Assembly (NCBI GenBank): GCA_020853655.1
Contig: JADYYL010000125.1
Span: 1-12,940, forward strand
Length of the DNA stretch: 12,940 bases
From: Deltaproteobacteria bacterium
GTDB taxonomy: Bacteria; Bdellovibrionota_C; UBA2361; SZUA-149; JADYYL01
Reading direction: 5' to 3'
This document shows positions 6,295 to 12,940 of this stretch, piece by piece. Below the pieces are notes generated by a model, which saw nothing but the letters and a program-made list of their open reading frames with translations, was not told the DNA's origin and did no database searches. The stretch's first letter is position 1. Every line of letters starts with the position of its first letter. A program made the translations under genes and the position numbers.

Positions 6295-7491
6295 CTACGC
6301 GTAGACTTCCTCTTCGGTGCCGAGATTCAAGCGGCGCCCGAAGTTGGTATCGAAGCAGTATTTGAAGATCCGCTCGGCATAGAGATCGAAGAGCGGCGGT
6401 GTGCGCAGCGTCGCCGGGAGATCGTTCGTCGTCTCCGTCGTGTCGAACCGCGGATTCCGGATCAGATACGGCAGGAAGGGGAGGATGTGCTTCACAGTGT
6501 CGACGTGATCCGTGAGGATCCGCTCGAGCGCTCGGACGTGGTCGCAGGCGCGGCAAACCGCGTGATACACGCGTGAGACCATCTCTGGAGCGAGATAGAC
6601 CGGGCTGACAATTGTTCGACGCCCACGCGCGCGATACTTGTTGAACGTCGCGATCAGGCAGTCGATGATCTCCTTCGGACTCGATTCGCGGCCCACGCCA
6701 GAACAAATGTGGTAGCAGTTCGAACTGCGGTGCGGATTGTGCACCAGCGAATCAATGGATCCGCTGACGAAGTCGACGGGAATGAGATCGAACGGCGTAG
6801 ATGGAATCGCGGGAAGCACCGAGACGATGCCGTTCACGATCAGCCGCGCGGTCGGATAAATCACGTTAAAGCTCGAGGTCCGGCCGGTCGTGCTCTGGCC
6901 GATCACCACACTGGGTCGGAAGATGCAGATCGGGATCTCTTTGCCCGCTTCCCGCACCAGCGATTCACCCTGTGCCTTCGACTGTTCGTAGTAGTTGCGG
7001 AACGGGCCTTGAACACGAAGATCCGAGGCGCGCACGGTGTCGCTCGTATCGCCAGCGACATACGCCGTCGAGAGATGGAACAGCCCTTCAAAACTTGGGT
7101 TCAATGAATTCGCGCGGCGAGCCAGGTCGATGACCTGCGACGCGCCGAAAATATTCGTGCGCTCAGCGTCTTCAAGCGGAACGTTGAGCCGGGTATCGGC
7201 GGCAAAATGGAGAATCCGGTTGGTGGTGCTTGCGAGGTGATCATACTGACCATCGCCGAGTCCGAGCCTCGGGAGCGACACATCGCCCGGCACCACTTCG
7301 ATGCGCTCTCGAAGTGAGTCGTGTGACCCGGCTCCAAAGACCGACGTGAAGAGCTCCTTTGCGCGCTCTTCCGCTGCGGCTGGGGACTCTCCGCGCATCA
7401 GGAGGCGATATCGCTCTTCAGGGCGAGAGAGAACCGCGGTCCGCAGGTAATCGCGGCCCAGGACACCAGTCGATCCGGTCAGGAAGTTCAT
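6295..7491 (-). CDS. Extended SDR, acyl-CoA / thioester reductase-like (NAD_binding_4 type)
   Basis: NAD(P)H-dependent oxidoreductase of the Rossmann family that, in characterised members, reduces fatty acyl-CoA or carrier-bound thioesters to aldehyde or alcohol. The nucleotide-binding motif TGSTGVLG is at residues 5-12. VVPGDVSLPRLGL (66-78) and ILHFAADTRLNVP (93-105) are typical of the reductase group. The active-site triad is visible as Ser141 in HLSTAYVAG and Tyr168-x3-Lys172 in YEQSK. The C-terminal third (about 270-398) holds VCRACDH and a FDLYAERIFKYCFDTNFGRRL-like end resembling the tail of fatty acyl-CoA reductases. At 398 residues it is shorter than typical stand-alone acyl-CoA reductases and has no adenylation or carrier domain. 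The Rossmann motif starts at residue 5, so the N-terminus is complete. I see no good Shine-Dalgarno before it. It lies 87 bp after the lipoprotein gene on the same strand. The substrate is unknown. Confidence 0.82.
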   Translation of the reverse strand: MNFLTGSTGVLGRDYLRTAVLSRPEERYRLLMRGESPAAAEERAKELFTSVFGAGSHDSLRERIEVVPGDVSLPRLGLGDGQYDHLASTTNRILHFAADTRLNVPLEDAERTNIFGASQVIDLARRANSLNPSFEGLFHLSTAYVAGDTSDTVRASDLRVQGPFRNYYEQSKAQGESLVREAGKEIPICIFRPSVVIGQSTTGRTSSFNVIYPTARLIVNGIVSVLPAIPSTPFDLIPVDFVSGSIDSLVHNPHRSSNCYHICSGVGRESSPKEIIDCLIATFNKYRARGRRTIVSPVYLAPEMVSRVYHAVCRACDHVRALERILTDHVDTVKHILPFLPYLIRNPRFDTTETTNDLPATLRTPPLFDLYAERIFKYCFDTNFGRRLNLGTEEEVYA

Positions 7492-7517
7492 TGGGAAACC
7501 GAAAATGCTTTTCAGAT

Positions 7518-7573
7518 GAGAGTATGGAGAAATGCCGGTTCCGAATCAAATTCTTTTGCGGAATCCATCTCTC
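7518..7573 (-). other. Structured element between the lipoprotein and SDR genes
   Basis: An outer stem pairs GAGAG-t-ATGG (7518-7527) with CCATCTCTC (7565-7573), 9 bp with one bulge. An inner stem pairs TTCCG (7539-7543) with CGGAA (7559-7563) around a 15-nt loop. The inner stem can extend to GG/CC only at the cost of the outer one. It fills most of the 87-bp gap between two same-strand genes, where it could attenuate, terminate or be a processing site. There is no clear U tract. Confidence 0.35.
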
Positions 7574-7578
7574 GGCGT

Positions 7579-8235
7579 TCACTGGGGTGCCGAGGAGACC
7601 GCGCCGTAGGTAATAGCGCGTCCGGTGGTATGCGGCTGGACAGGGGAAGGGGGTGCGGGCAATGTTTCTGCGGTGGGGGTGGCAGAACTGGGTTCGGTGG
7701 AAGTCGTCGGTACAGGGAGAGTCGGGGACGATCCGACGGTGACAACGGCTTCAGTGGTGACGGGGTTGGAGGGTGGCGCGGGGGCGGCTGGAGCATCCGG
7801 TACAGGAACTCCGGGTTTGCGATCTTGCCACTTGGATCGGCTATTCAGCTCCTCGCGCGCGCGATCGATCTGCTGTTGGTTCGAAAGATATTGCTCATCG
7901 ACGTAGGGGACTCGAACGACGGGAAGCTTCTCTTCGACCTTTGGTTTCTCTTTCTTCTCCTGACCGGGGAAGGAGGGGGGCGATTCGAATGCGGACATCC
8001 CGGTATCGACAACGCTCGAAACGGCGGAACTTGTCGTATCGACGATTCCGCTGGCGACCTTTGATCCCGCAGAGGTGACTTTGGAGGGGATGAAGGTGTT
8101 CGCGACTGACTTACCGATAGAGATCGTTCCACTCGCGATGTGACGAGCGGCGGCACAACCAGAGGTGAGGAGTATCACGGCGCCGAGAAGTAGCGACGTA
8201 AACGTAGTCCCGTGATGACGACTCAAACCTTTCAT
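7579..8235 (-). CDS. Predicted lipoprotein with Pro/Thr/Ala-rich C-terminal half
   Basis: Unrecognised 218-residue secreted protein. A signal peptide with basic residues (MKGLSRHH), a hydrophobic core (FTSLLLGAVILL) and TSGC ending at Cys27 makes a type II signal peptidase site. Position -3 is Thr, which is permitted but not the commonest residue. The mature part begins AAARHIASG, has a Ser/Val/Thr-rich segment to about 85, a charged stretch (QEKKEKPKVEEK, about 92-103), a short predicted helical region (QQQIDRAREELNSRSKW), and then a low-complexity Pro/Ala/Thr/Ser tail from about 143. This suggests a flexible, envelope-anchored linker-like protein. AGGGAG lies only 2-3 nt before the ATG; a TTG three codons in would be better spaced but is less likely. 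It is the first gene of a possible two-gene unit with the SDR downstream. Confidence 0.75.
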   Translation of the reverse strand: MKGLSRHHGTTFTSLLLGAVILLTSGCAAARHIASGTISIGKSVANTFIPSKVTSAGSKVASGIVDTTSSAVSSVVDTGMSAFESPPSFPGQEKKEKPKVEEKLPVVRVPYVDEQYLSNQQQIDRAREELNSRSKWQDRKPGVPVPDAPAAPAPPSNPVTTEAVVTVGSSPTLPVPTTSTEPSSATPTAETLPAPPSPVQPHTTGRAITYGAVSSAPQ

Positions 8236-8378
8236 ATCTCCCTTTCAATCTGCGGTGCGTCCATTCCTCTATCTCAAACGGAAAGAACGTCTAACAACCG
8301 GTGGCGATGCGTAAGCTTGCGGCGGAAGCATCTCTTGGCGCAGTTCTGCTGCGAACGACTGCTCAAACACGATCACCG

Positions 8379-8395
8379 ATCCCGAAGCTCGGGAT
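8379..8395. repeat. Perfect inverted repeat ATCCCGA-agc-TCGGGAT
   Basis: Seven-base arms (8379-8385 and 8389-8395) around 3 nt. The central CCCG-N5-CGGG form recurs at 6276-6288, in another intergenic gap. It could be a terminator-like stem or an operator. Confidence 0.35.
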
Positions 8396-8476
8396 TAGTG
8401 AATCGAGCGACATAGAAATTCAGTTCACCATCGACACCAATCCTGTTATGGCACAATTCGGGTGAAAGTTGCGGAT

Positions 8477-8525
8477 CCTCAATGACTTGAGGGCAGTATA
8501 TCGCCGCCCTCGAAAGTGCCCTCAA
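8477..8525 (+). promoter_or_regulatory. Set of mutually exclusive hairpins upstream of the receiver gene
   Basis: The central segment TTGAGGGCA (8487-8495) has three possible partners: CCTCAA just before it (8477-8482, 6 bp, 4-nt loop), GCCCTC inside the interval (8506-8511, 6 bp with GAGGGC), and TGCCCTCAA after it (8517-8525, 9 bp, 21-nt loop). All pairings are perfect. Competing stems are the form expected of attenuators or ligand-responsive leaders, but there is no U tract and no match to a known riboswitch. The block is about 180 bp before the receiver start. Confidence 0.35.
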
Positions 8526-8618
8526 TTCGGATAGTTGTTGTCGGTGAAACGCCCTTGATCGGCGTCTTGCTGTCACTCTCTAGGCCAGCGGCACACGGGG
8601 ACGGAGCGAAAGTCTTCA

Positions 8619-8634
8619 GAAATCGCCCGATTTC
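8619..8634. promoter_or_regulatory. Perfect inverted repeat GAAATCG-cc-CGATTTC upstream of the receiver gene
   Basis: Seven-base arms around a 2-nt centre, about 70 bp before the receiver ATG. The almost loopless symmetry fits a dimeric protein-binding site better than an RNA hairpin. No regulator can be named. Confidence 0.35.
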
Positions 8635-8701
8635 GGTATGAGCACACAGGTAACGTGTAGCCTGTTTGCAACGTCAATCCTCTCAAAGCGAGCTACTCGA
8701 C

Positions 8702-9079
8702 ATGGCCCAGAACATTCTCATCGTCGACGACGACGTCACCGCACTCGATATTGTTGCTTTTCTCTTTGAGAAGAAGGGATTTGTCGTCAGTCGTTGTGCC
8801 GATGGCCGGAGTGCGGTCGACTACTGTGTTCGCGCGAAGCCGGACCTCCTGCTCGTTGACCTCTTGATGCCCGAACTCAACGGTGTCGAAACGGTAAAAT
8901 TGCTTCGCTCTTCCGGAATCGTGGCGCCGATTCTTGCGTTCACTGCGGTGGACGACTCCGAGCTTCATCAGGAAGCGATCAAAGCGGGTTGCAATGAGGT
9001 GCTGACAAAGCCGTGTCCTTCCGAACGGCTGCTGAAAGCGATTGGCCGATACATCGAGATCGACACCCTGACGCAGTAA
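8702..9079 (+). CDS. Stand-alone response regulator receiver domain (CheY-like)
   Basis: A 125-residue phosphoacceptor domain with no output domain. The acidic pocket is Asp9-Asp10 (VDDD), the phosphorylated residue Asp53 (LLLVDLLMPELNG), and the switch residues Thr81 (AFTA) and Lys103 (LTKPC) are in place, so it should be phosphorylatable. It has Phe80 before the Thr, and a Cys at 97 (AGCNEV). Position 13 of a longer TTG frame (8666) is the ATG used here; MAQNILIVDDD is a normal receiver N-terminus. The ribosome binding site is weak (GCGAG about 10 nt upstream). No histidine kinase is nearby, so its kinase and its output partner are elsewhere. It converges on the unknown gene that ends at 9243. 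Confidence 0.92.
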   Translation: MAQNILIVDDDVTALDIVAFLFEKKGFVVSRCADGRSAVDYCVRAKPDLLLVDLLMPELNGVETVKLLRSSGIVAPILAFTAVDDSELHQEAIKAGCNEVLTKPCPSERLLKAIGRYIEIDTLTQ

Positions 9080-9145
9080 CTCCGAACTCCTGGAAAAACG
9101 AGTGCTCTGACAAGTTAGCCTACTACTTACTTTTCAAAGCACTAG

Positions 9146-9233
9146 ACTGCTCCTCGATCAGAGAGAAAGTGGGGAAGGAGCAGTTCTCGAGAACCTTTCG
9201 GAGATTGGTCGGTCAGACCGCTCCTCTTCCCAC
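9146..9233. other. Foldable convergent intergenic region with alternative stems
   Basis: ACTGCTCCT (9146-9154) pairs perfectly with AGGAGCAGT (9176-9184). The same AGGAGC within GTGGGGAAGGAGC (9169-9181) can instead pair imperfectly with GCTCCTCTTCCCAC (9220-9233). That would enclose the palindrome GTTCTCGAGAAC (9183-9194) and much of the inverted repeat CGGTC-a-GACCG (9210-9220). It lies between the receiver and unknown-gene stop codons, so it may be a shared 3' end or a small RNA. No clear U tract follows. Confidence 0.4.
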
Positions 9234-9242
9234 ACGTCGGAT

Positions 9243-9983
9243 CTACGCACTTTCGCGCGCGCGTTCCGACCTCATCATCTCGAAGATCTTGAACTGGTGC
9301 GGCTCGCCCCACAGCACGACGCGAGACCGACGCGTCGGGTTGAGTAGGATGCCGACGTAGTCACTCAAGAAGTCGTACTGTGGCGATTGGCCGCTCCACT
9401 CGAGTTCGAACACGCAGAGGGCGACATCGCCAGGTCGGAGCGCGAGTGCCCAGTTCGCAAACGTGACTGGACTCGCACGGCCGATGTTGAACGACAGCGC
9501 CCGCGGTGGGTCGTCATTCGAAGTGGAACGGAGCGCCTGGCTCACGACGGCAGGGACGATCCCATACTCGGCGATGAACGAGTGCATGCCTTGGTCGTCG
9601 GTGAGGGAATTCCTCGGGTCCAAGTGGGACTCCAAGATCCCCACGTGGTTGATCCGAACTCCCTTGCAGCGGGCGGCGAGCTCAGGTGACTCCGAGATTG
9701 CCGACTTGAGCAAGAAGTTGGTGCGATAGTCGTAGGGGGTGAACACGAACGAGAGGCCCCGGAACAGAGGGGACTTGAGGTACCACTTGAGATCGTGGGC
9801 ACCGCCATCGCCGACGAGCTTTCCGTTTCGAGTCGATTCGAGAGTGACCTCGACGGCGACTTCTGACGGGTCGATCGAGCTCCGGGAGAGAAATCGCGCC
9901 CGATGTTCGTCGAAGTCAGGCTTTTCCACGGCTTCGTTCAGCACGTAACGGATACCGGCGAGAGCGCTCAATCCTTGAGCCAT
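9243..9983 (-). CDS. Protein of unknown function, 246 residues
   Basis: I do not recognise this protein. It is soluble by appearance, with no signal peptide and no long hydrophobic segment, and has mixed alpha/beta-looking sequence. Notable stretches are GGAHDLKWYLKSPLFRGLSF in the first half, VRINHVGILESHLDPRNS and LSFNIGRASPVTFANWALAL in the middle, and an aromatic, possibly beta-rich end (DVALCVFELEWSG, RRSRVVLWGEPHQFKIFE). The start is well supported by AAGGAGG (complement of 9987-9993) 3 nt before the ATG, the strongest Shine-Dalgarno in the window but with very short spacing. The gene is followed by a foldable convergent gap. It lies downstream of the acyl-CoA dehydrogenase on the same strand but 277 bp away, so it is probably expressed separately. 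Confidence 0.7.
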   Translation of the reverse strand: MAQGLSALAGIRYVLNEAVEKPDFDEHRARFLSRSSIDPSEVAVEVTLESTRNGKLVGDGGAHDLKWYLKSPLFRGLSFVFTPYDYRTNFLLKSAISESPELAARCKGVRINHVGILESHLDPRNSLTDDQGMHSFIAEYGIVPAVVSQALRSTSNDDPPRALSFNIGRASPVTFANWALALRPGDVALCVFELEWSGQSPQYDFLSDYVGILLNPTRRSRVVLWGEPHQFKIFEMMRSERARESA

Positions 9984-10018
9984 AAACCTCCTTCTCGTGC
10001 GGGATGCACGATGGAAAA

Positions 10019-10033
10019 CAGGAACTGCTCCTG
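10019..10033 (-). terminator. Weak hairpin plus T run upstream of the unknown gene
   Basis: On the minus strand CAGGA-gcagt-TCCTG is followed by TTTTCC. The stem is only 5 bp. It could end read-through from the acyl-CoA dehydrogenase gene or sit in the leader of the unknown gene, whose ATG is 36 bp further on. Confidence 0.3.
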
Positions 10034-10199
10034 CCCAAGAAAAAAGAGGGGAGAGATCGGACTGGAGCGCGAAGTTTACGTGGCTCTCGACGAAAAGTCA
10101 CATTTCATGCTGCCGATTGCATCGATCTCGGACGGAACAGTCTCGGGCAGATGAGTAATCGGTTGATTCTCCAATGGTTCTCCGGGCGGTTCGAGCTTT

Positions 10200-10254
10200 C
10201 AGTGCGCCGCACTGGCGGCCCGAAATTATGAACGCTCGGCACTCGATGGTGCCG
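10200..10254 (-). terminator. Two inverted repeats after the acyl-CoA dehydrogenase gene
   Basis: CGGCAC-tcgatg-GTGCCG (10237-10254) begins 6 bp beyond the stop codon. The near-loopless palindrome CAGTGCG-c-CGCACTG (10200-10214) follows 22 bp later on the minus strand. Either could define the 3' end, although neither has a U tract. The second is symmetrical enough to be a DNA-binding site. Confidence 0.4.
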
Positions 10255-10260
10255 CCGCGA

Positions 10261-11415
10261 CTATTTCAAAATGGAACGTGCGATAAGGGAACGCTGGATC
10301 TGATTCGTGCCCTCGACGATCTGCAACATCTTCGCGTCGCGCATGAAGCGCTCCACTTGATAGTCCTTCAGATAGCCTGCTCCGCCAAAGATCTGTACCG
10401 CCTCCGTCGTAACGAACATCGCCGCGTCAGTCGCAAAGCACTTCGCCGCCGACGAGGCGAGACGCTCTTCACCTCCGGGCGCCTTTCGATCGAGCTTGTT
10501 CGCCGCGTCGCGAACGAGCAGAAGGGCAGGGCGGAGTCGGAGATACATGTCGGCGAGCATGAACTGAATGCCCTGAAATTCAGCGATTGCCGAGCCGAAC
10601 TGTCGGCGCTCCGATGCGTATCGAGTCGCGAGCTCGAGCGAGGCGGAGGCGAGTCCACATGCAGCTGCTCCGATGCTGATTCGCCCGGCGCTGAGTCCCG
10701 AGAGCGCGATCTTGTATCCCGCTCCTTCGTCGCCGAGGAGGGCGCTCGGCGGGACGATGCAGTTGTCGAATCGGACGGAGGCTATCGGCGCGCCCTCGCA
10801 TCCCATCTTTCTTTCGTGCGCGCCAAAGGAGATCCCGGGAGTGTCTTTTGCAACCACGAATGCAGAGATGCCCTCCTTCCCTTCGCCACTGGTGCGGGCG
10901 AACACGAGGTAGACGTCTGCGTGACCTGCGCTGGTGATATAGATCTTCTCGCCGTCGATTCGATAGCCATCAGTGAGCTTTGTTGCCTGCGTCTTCAGTG
11001 CGGCAGCGTCAGAACCCGCGGGGGCTTCCGTGAGACAGAACGCACCCAGCGATTTGCCGGCAGCGAGATCACGGAGTGTCGGATGGTGGCGACCTGCCCT
11101 ATCCCACGTCTCGATGAGCCTGCTCACCATATAGTGGACAGAGAGGTAAATTGCGGGCCCGAGCTGCACTCGCGACAATTCGAAGATGATGGACGATGTG
11201 GCGAGAGACGACATCGCCGTTCCACCGAGCGCCTCTGATATCGCGGCCCCGGTCAGCCCAGACTTGGCCATCAGGTCGAATATCTCTCGGCGGTAACCGA
11301 CGGACTCCTCGCTCGTCACCGCAACATGCGCGCGCGCGAACTTTCGCACCGTCTCCGAGAGGAGCTGAAGCTCCTCATCGTCGCTTGCTTCGATGAGTTC
11401 GTATGGTCGGTCCAT
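10261..11415 (-). CDS. Acyl-CoA dehydrogenase
   Basis: FAD-dependent flavoenzyme that oxidises an acyl-CoA to the 2-enoyl-CoA and passes electrons to electron-transfer flavoprotein. The length of 384 residues is normal for the family, and all parts are present. CLTEAPAGSDAAA (about 127-139) is the first family signature, contacting FAD and substrate. RISIGAAACGLASASLELATRYASERRQFG is the conserved mid-helix. The second signature QIFGGAGYLKDYQVERFMRD precedes VEGTNQIQR, in which Glu368 is at the position of the catalytic base of short- and medium-chain enzymes. The residue before it is Val and not the common Tyr. The start has GAGGGAG 4 nt upstream. The substrate (straight or branched chain) cannot be told. 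No ETF or enoyl-CoA hydratase gene is adjacent. Transcribed divergently from the porin. Confidence 0.95.
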   Translation of the reverse strand: MDRPYELIEASDDEELQLLSETVRKFARAHVAVTSEESVGYRREIFDLMAKSGLTGAAISEALGGTAMSSLATSSIIFELSRVQLGPAIYLSVHYMVSRLIETWDRAGRHHPTLRDLAAGKSLGAFCLTEAPAGSDAAALKTQATKLTDGYRIDGEKIYITSAGHADVYLVFARTSGEGKEGISAFVVAKDTPGISFGAHERKMGCEGAPIASVRFDNCIVPPSALLGDEGAGYKIALSGLSAGRISIGAAACGLASASLELATRYASERRQFGSAIAEFQGIQFMLADMYLRLRPALLLVRDAANKLDRKAPGGEERLASSAAKCFATDAAMFVTTEAVQIFGGAGYLKDYQVERFMRDAKMLQIVEGTNQIQRSLIARSILK

Positions 11416-11778
11416 GTTGCTCCCTCCCGCGGCCGCCTTCGCAGCGAACCGGTATGCCGTATATATGCTCCGAGTCGCCTTTTACTTCATGAAGCTTTAA
11501 CCACAAAAAAGCGGGTTCGGAGAGCGATCGTTGCCGTGGTGACATCGTATAATGTCTCTCGCGTTTGGCGCTTGCTTGTGGAGAAGTTCGTTTCGCGTGC
11601 ACAGTTACGAGTTCGATGTTACTTTTCGGCGTTCTGGATGTTTACGGCTGTGCTGAGTTTTTGGGTGGTGGCGACTCTCAAATTTTGAGGGTAGAGAGTG
11701 GGGACGGAAGCACTCGTAAGCTTTCGGAAGAGTAAAGACGCGTCAAAACAGAGTTGTATCTTCGATTGGGAGGAAGCA
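11416..11778. promoter_or_regulatory. Divergent promoter region of the acyl-CoA dehydrogenase and porin genes
   Basis: 363 bp with no gene. A perfect -10 hexamer TATAAT lies on the plus strand at 11548-11553, about 225 bp before the porin ATG, without a recognisable -35 at normal distance. TATATA (11460-11465) is a possible minus-strand -10 for the dehydrogenase. The palindrome CTCAAA-t-TTTGAG (11677-11689) is 90 bp before the porin start, a candidate operator or leader hairpin. GGAGG (11769-11773) is the porin ribosome binding site. Confidence 0.45.
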
Positions 11779-12940
11779 ATGCGTAAATTGAGTTTCATCG
11801 CAGCTGCCAGCCTGCTCGTATTACCAGCGGTTTCGCAAGCGAAGCCACTGAACGAGTTGTTGGCAGAGAAAAGCGGCGTTCTTGGTGGAAAGGAATCTGC
11901 CCCCGCAAAAGTGACGTATAACGACGGCTTGAAAATGGATTTCGGTAACGCTTCGCTCGCAGCGAACGTCGGACTCCAAACGTTGTTCACCGTGAATGAC
12001 TTCGACAATAAGTCGGGTGATCCGCGCGCCGACAACACAAGCTTCGATGTTCGTAACACCCGACTTGAGCTCGCCGGCGAAACGCTGGATGGAGAGTTCA
12101 GCTGGTTGGTGACGAATGACTTCGGTAGCTTCAACACTGAAAGCGATGACGAAGGAAGCACACTCCTCGACGCCGTGTTCAATTGGCACGTCTGCGAAGA
12201 GTATGGATTCAGAATGGGGCAATACAAGACTCCGTCTGGATTGCAGTGGAACGTTCCTTACTGGTCACTTCAGTTCATCGATACTGCCCGTGTAACCCAG
12301 GCGTTCAATCTCGGCCGTGAAGCTGGGGTCGGATTCTTCGGTAAGGTGGGTGATGTCGGCATGCACGAAGTTGGCGTTTTCAACGGCCTCTCAAACGTCG
12401 GTGGCGTTCAAGAGGGCGAAAACACCGGCGGTCTTGATAACAAGGTCATCGGCGTTTACGGCATCAGCTTCGATCTCGCTGGCGACTACGATCGCTCGTA
12501 TGAAGGCGATCCGATGAACACCTCGGACTTCGCTGCCACGATGGGCGCTTCGGCGTACTATGGTCAAGCTGAAGGCGATGCTGGCGACGTGGATCAGTAT
12601 GGTGCAACGGTTGACTTCGCTCTCCGTTCTGCTGGTGCTTCGTTCCAAGCTGAAGGCTTCTACGGCGCTTCGAGCTTCGACGATAACCTCCCGAGCGGCG
12701 AAGATTCCGTGGACAACTTCGGTCTCTACGCGCAAGGCGGTTTCTTCTTCAATCCGGCGTGGGAAGTTGCTGGCCGATTCGGCTGGATCTCCTTCGACGA
12801 CGAAGTGGGCGCTGCGCTTGGTGGAATCGACAACGAGTATGAAATCAACGCGGTTGTTTCTTACTACCTCGATGGCCACAACCTGAAGATCCAAACGGGT
12901 CCGACCTGGGTTATCTCGCAGCTTCAGGATGATACTGCTG
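11779..12940 (+). CDS. Outer-membrane porin, porin O/P-like (5' part only)
   Basis: Beta-barrel channel protein; the window ends inside it after 387 codons. A Sec signal peptide (MRKLSFIAAASLLVLPAVSQA) has a predicted cut after Ala22. The body alternates polar and aromatic residues. RNTRLELAGETLDGEFSWLV and FRMGQYKTPSGLQW resemble the phosphate/pyrophosphate-selective porin O and P family, in which this segment follows a short N-terminal region. The mature chain is strongly acidic (many Asp and Glu in the loops), unlike OprP, whose channel is Lys/Arg-lined, so phosphate selectivity should not be assumed. Codon choice is narrower than in the neighbours (GGC, GCT, AAC, GAC), suggesting high expression. 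GGAGG lies 5 nt before the ATG. Confidence 0.85.
   Translation, partial: MRKLSFIAAASLLVLPAVSQAKPLNELLAEKSGVLGGKESAPAKVTYNDGLKMDFGNASLAANVGLQTLFTVNDFDNKSGDPRADNTSFDVRNTRLELAGETLDGEFSWLVTNDFGSFNTESDDEGSTLLDAVFNWHVCEEYGFRMGQYKTPSGLQWNVPYWSLQFIDTARVTQAFNLGREAGVGFFGKVGDVGMHEVGVFNGLSNVGGVQEGENTGGLDNKVIGVYGISFDLAGDYDRSYEGDPMNTSDFAATMGASAYYGQAEGDAGDVDQYGATVDFALRSAGASFQAEGFYGASSFDDNLPSGEDSVDNFGLYAQGGFFFNPAWEVAGRFGWISFDDEVGAALGGIDNEYEINAVVSYYLDGHNLKIQTGPTWVISQLQDDTA

Larger units (their letters stand above)
8236..8701. other. 466-bp divergent intergenic region rich in inverted repeats
   Basis: Separates the minus-strand lipoprotein gene from the plus-strand receiver gene, so it should carry both promoters. 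No credible gene is present; short frames at 8212-8415 and 8373-8576 have no motif or binding site. A weak minus-strand promoter-like pair (TTGTTA, about 17 nt, AGATAG) lies roughly 25-55 bp upstream of the lipoprotein start. Several perfect inverted repeats are listed separately. Confidence 0.45.

Noticed and set aside
6274..8395. CCCG-N5-CGGG stems at 6276-6288 and 8381-8393 as a dispersed repeat family
   Set aside because: Only two short copies with unrelated loops and flanks; chance is sufficient in GC-rich DNA.
10174..11238. 354-codon plus-strand frame antisense to the acyl-CoA dehydrogenase
   Set aside because: The opposite strand encodes a complete enzyme with all signatures; this is a composition shadow.
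11619..12894. Minus-strand frames inside the porin
   Set aside because: The porin frame has a signal peptide, binding site, family motifs and strong codon bias.

Overview
The window looks like an ordinary chromosomal stretch of a Gram-negative (diderm), rod-forming bacterium of moderately high GC. Three genes imply this: a beta-barrel porin with a Sec signal peptide, a lipoprotein with a lipobox, and mreB. The phylum cannot be read from the sequence. The mix of MreB, an RNase E/G, an acyl-thioester reductase-type SDR, an acyl-CoA dehydrogenase and a porin O/P-like protein would fit a myxobacterial or deltaproteobacterial-grade organism, or another under-sampled phylum. I see no insertion sequence, phage gene, tRNA, rRNA or CRISPR array.

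Left block (1-5076, all minus strand). In transcription order this is an RNase E/G-family endoribonuclease, then a cytoplasmic sensor-like protein with one clear and one weaker GAF-like region and a C-terminal degenerate GGDEF domain, then mreB. The last two overlap by 8 bp (ATGCTTGA), so they are probably translationally coupled. The overlap and a good ribosome binding site place the mreB start 56 codons upstream of the usual MreB N-terminus, giving an unusual extension. A strong hairpin lies just after the RNase gene, and a textbook intrinsic terminator lies after mreB. mreC and mreD are not next to mreB here.

Middle block (5077-8235). A 765-bp stretch with no convincing gene precedes a small three-helix membrane protein with a CxxC-x7-CxxC loop (plus strand). 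It converges on a minus-strand pair: a proline/threonine-rich lipoprotein and, 87 bp downstream, an extended SDR of the NAD_binding_4 (acyl-CoA or thioester reductase) type. A foldable element lies between those two.

Right block (8236-12940). A 466-bp gap rich in mutually exclusive inverted repeats separates the lipoprotein gene from a stand-alone CheY-like receiver (plus). That receiver converges on an unrecognised 246-residue protein (minus), and the space between them again can fold in alternative ways. Then come a complete acyl-CoA dehydrogenase (minus) and, divergent from it across 363 bp, the start of a porin whose 3' end lies outside the window.

The most interesting unit is the sensor-mreB pair. 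A probably catalytically dead GGDEF protein is coupled to an MreB with extra N-terminal sequence, next to an RNase E/G with an arginine-rich tail. This suggests, but does not show, signal-dependent control of the cell-shape cytoskeleton.
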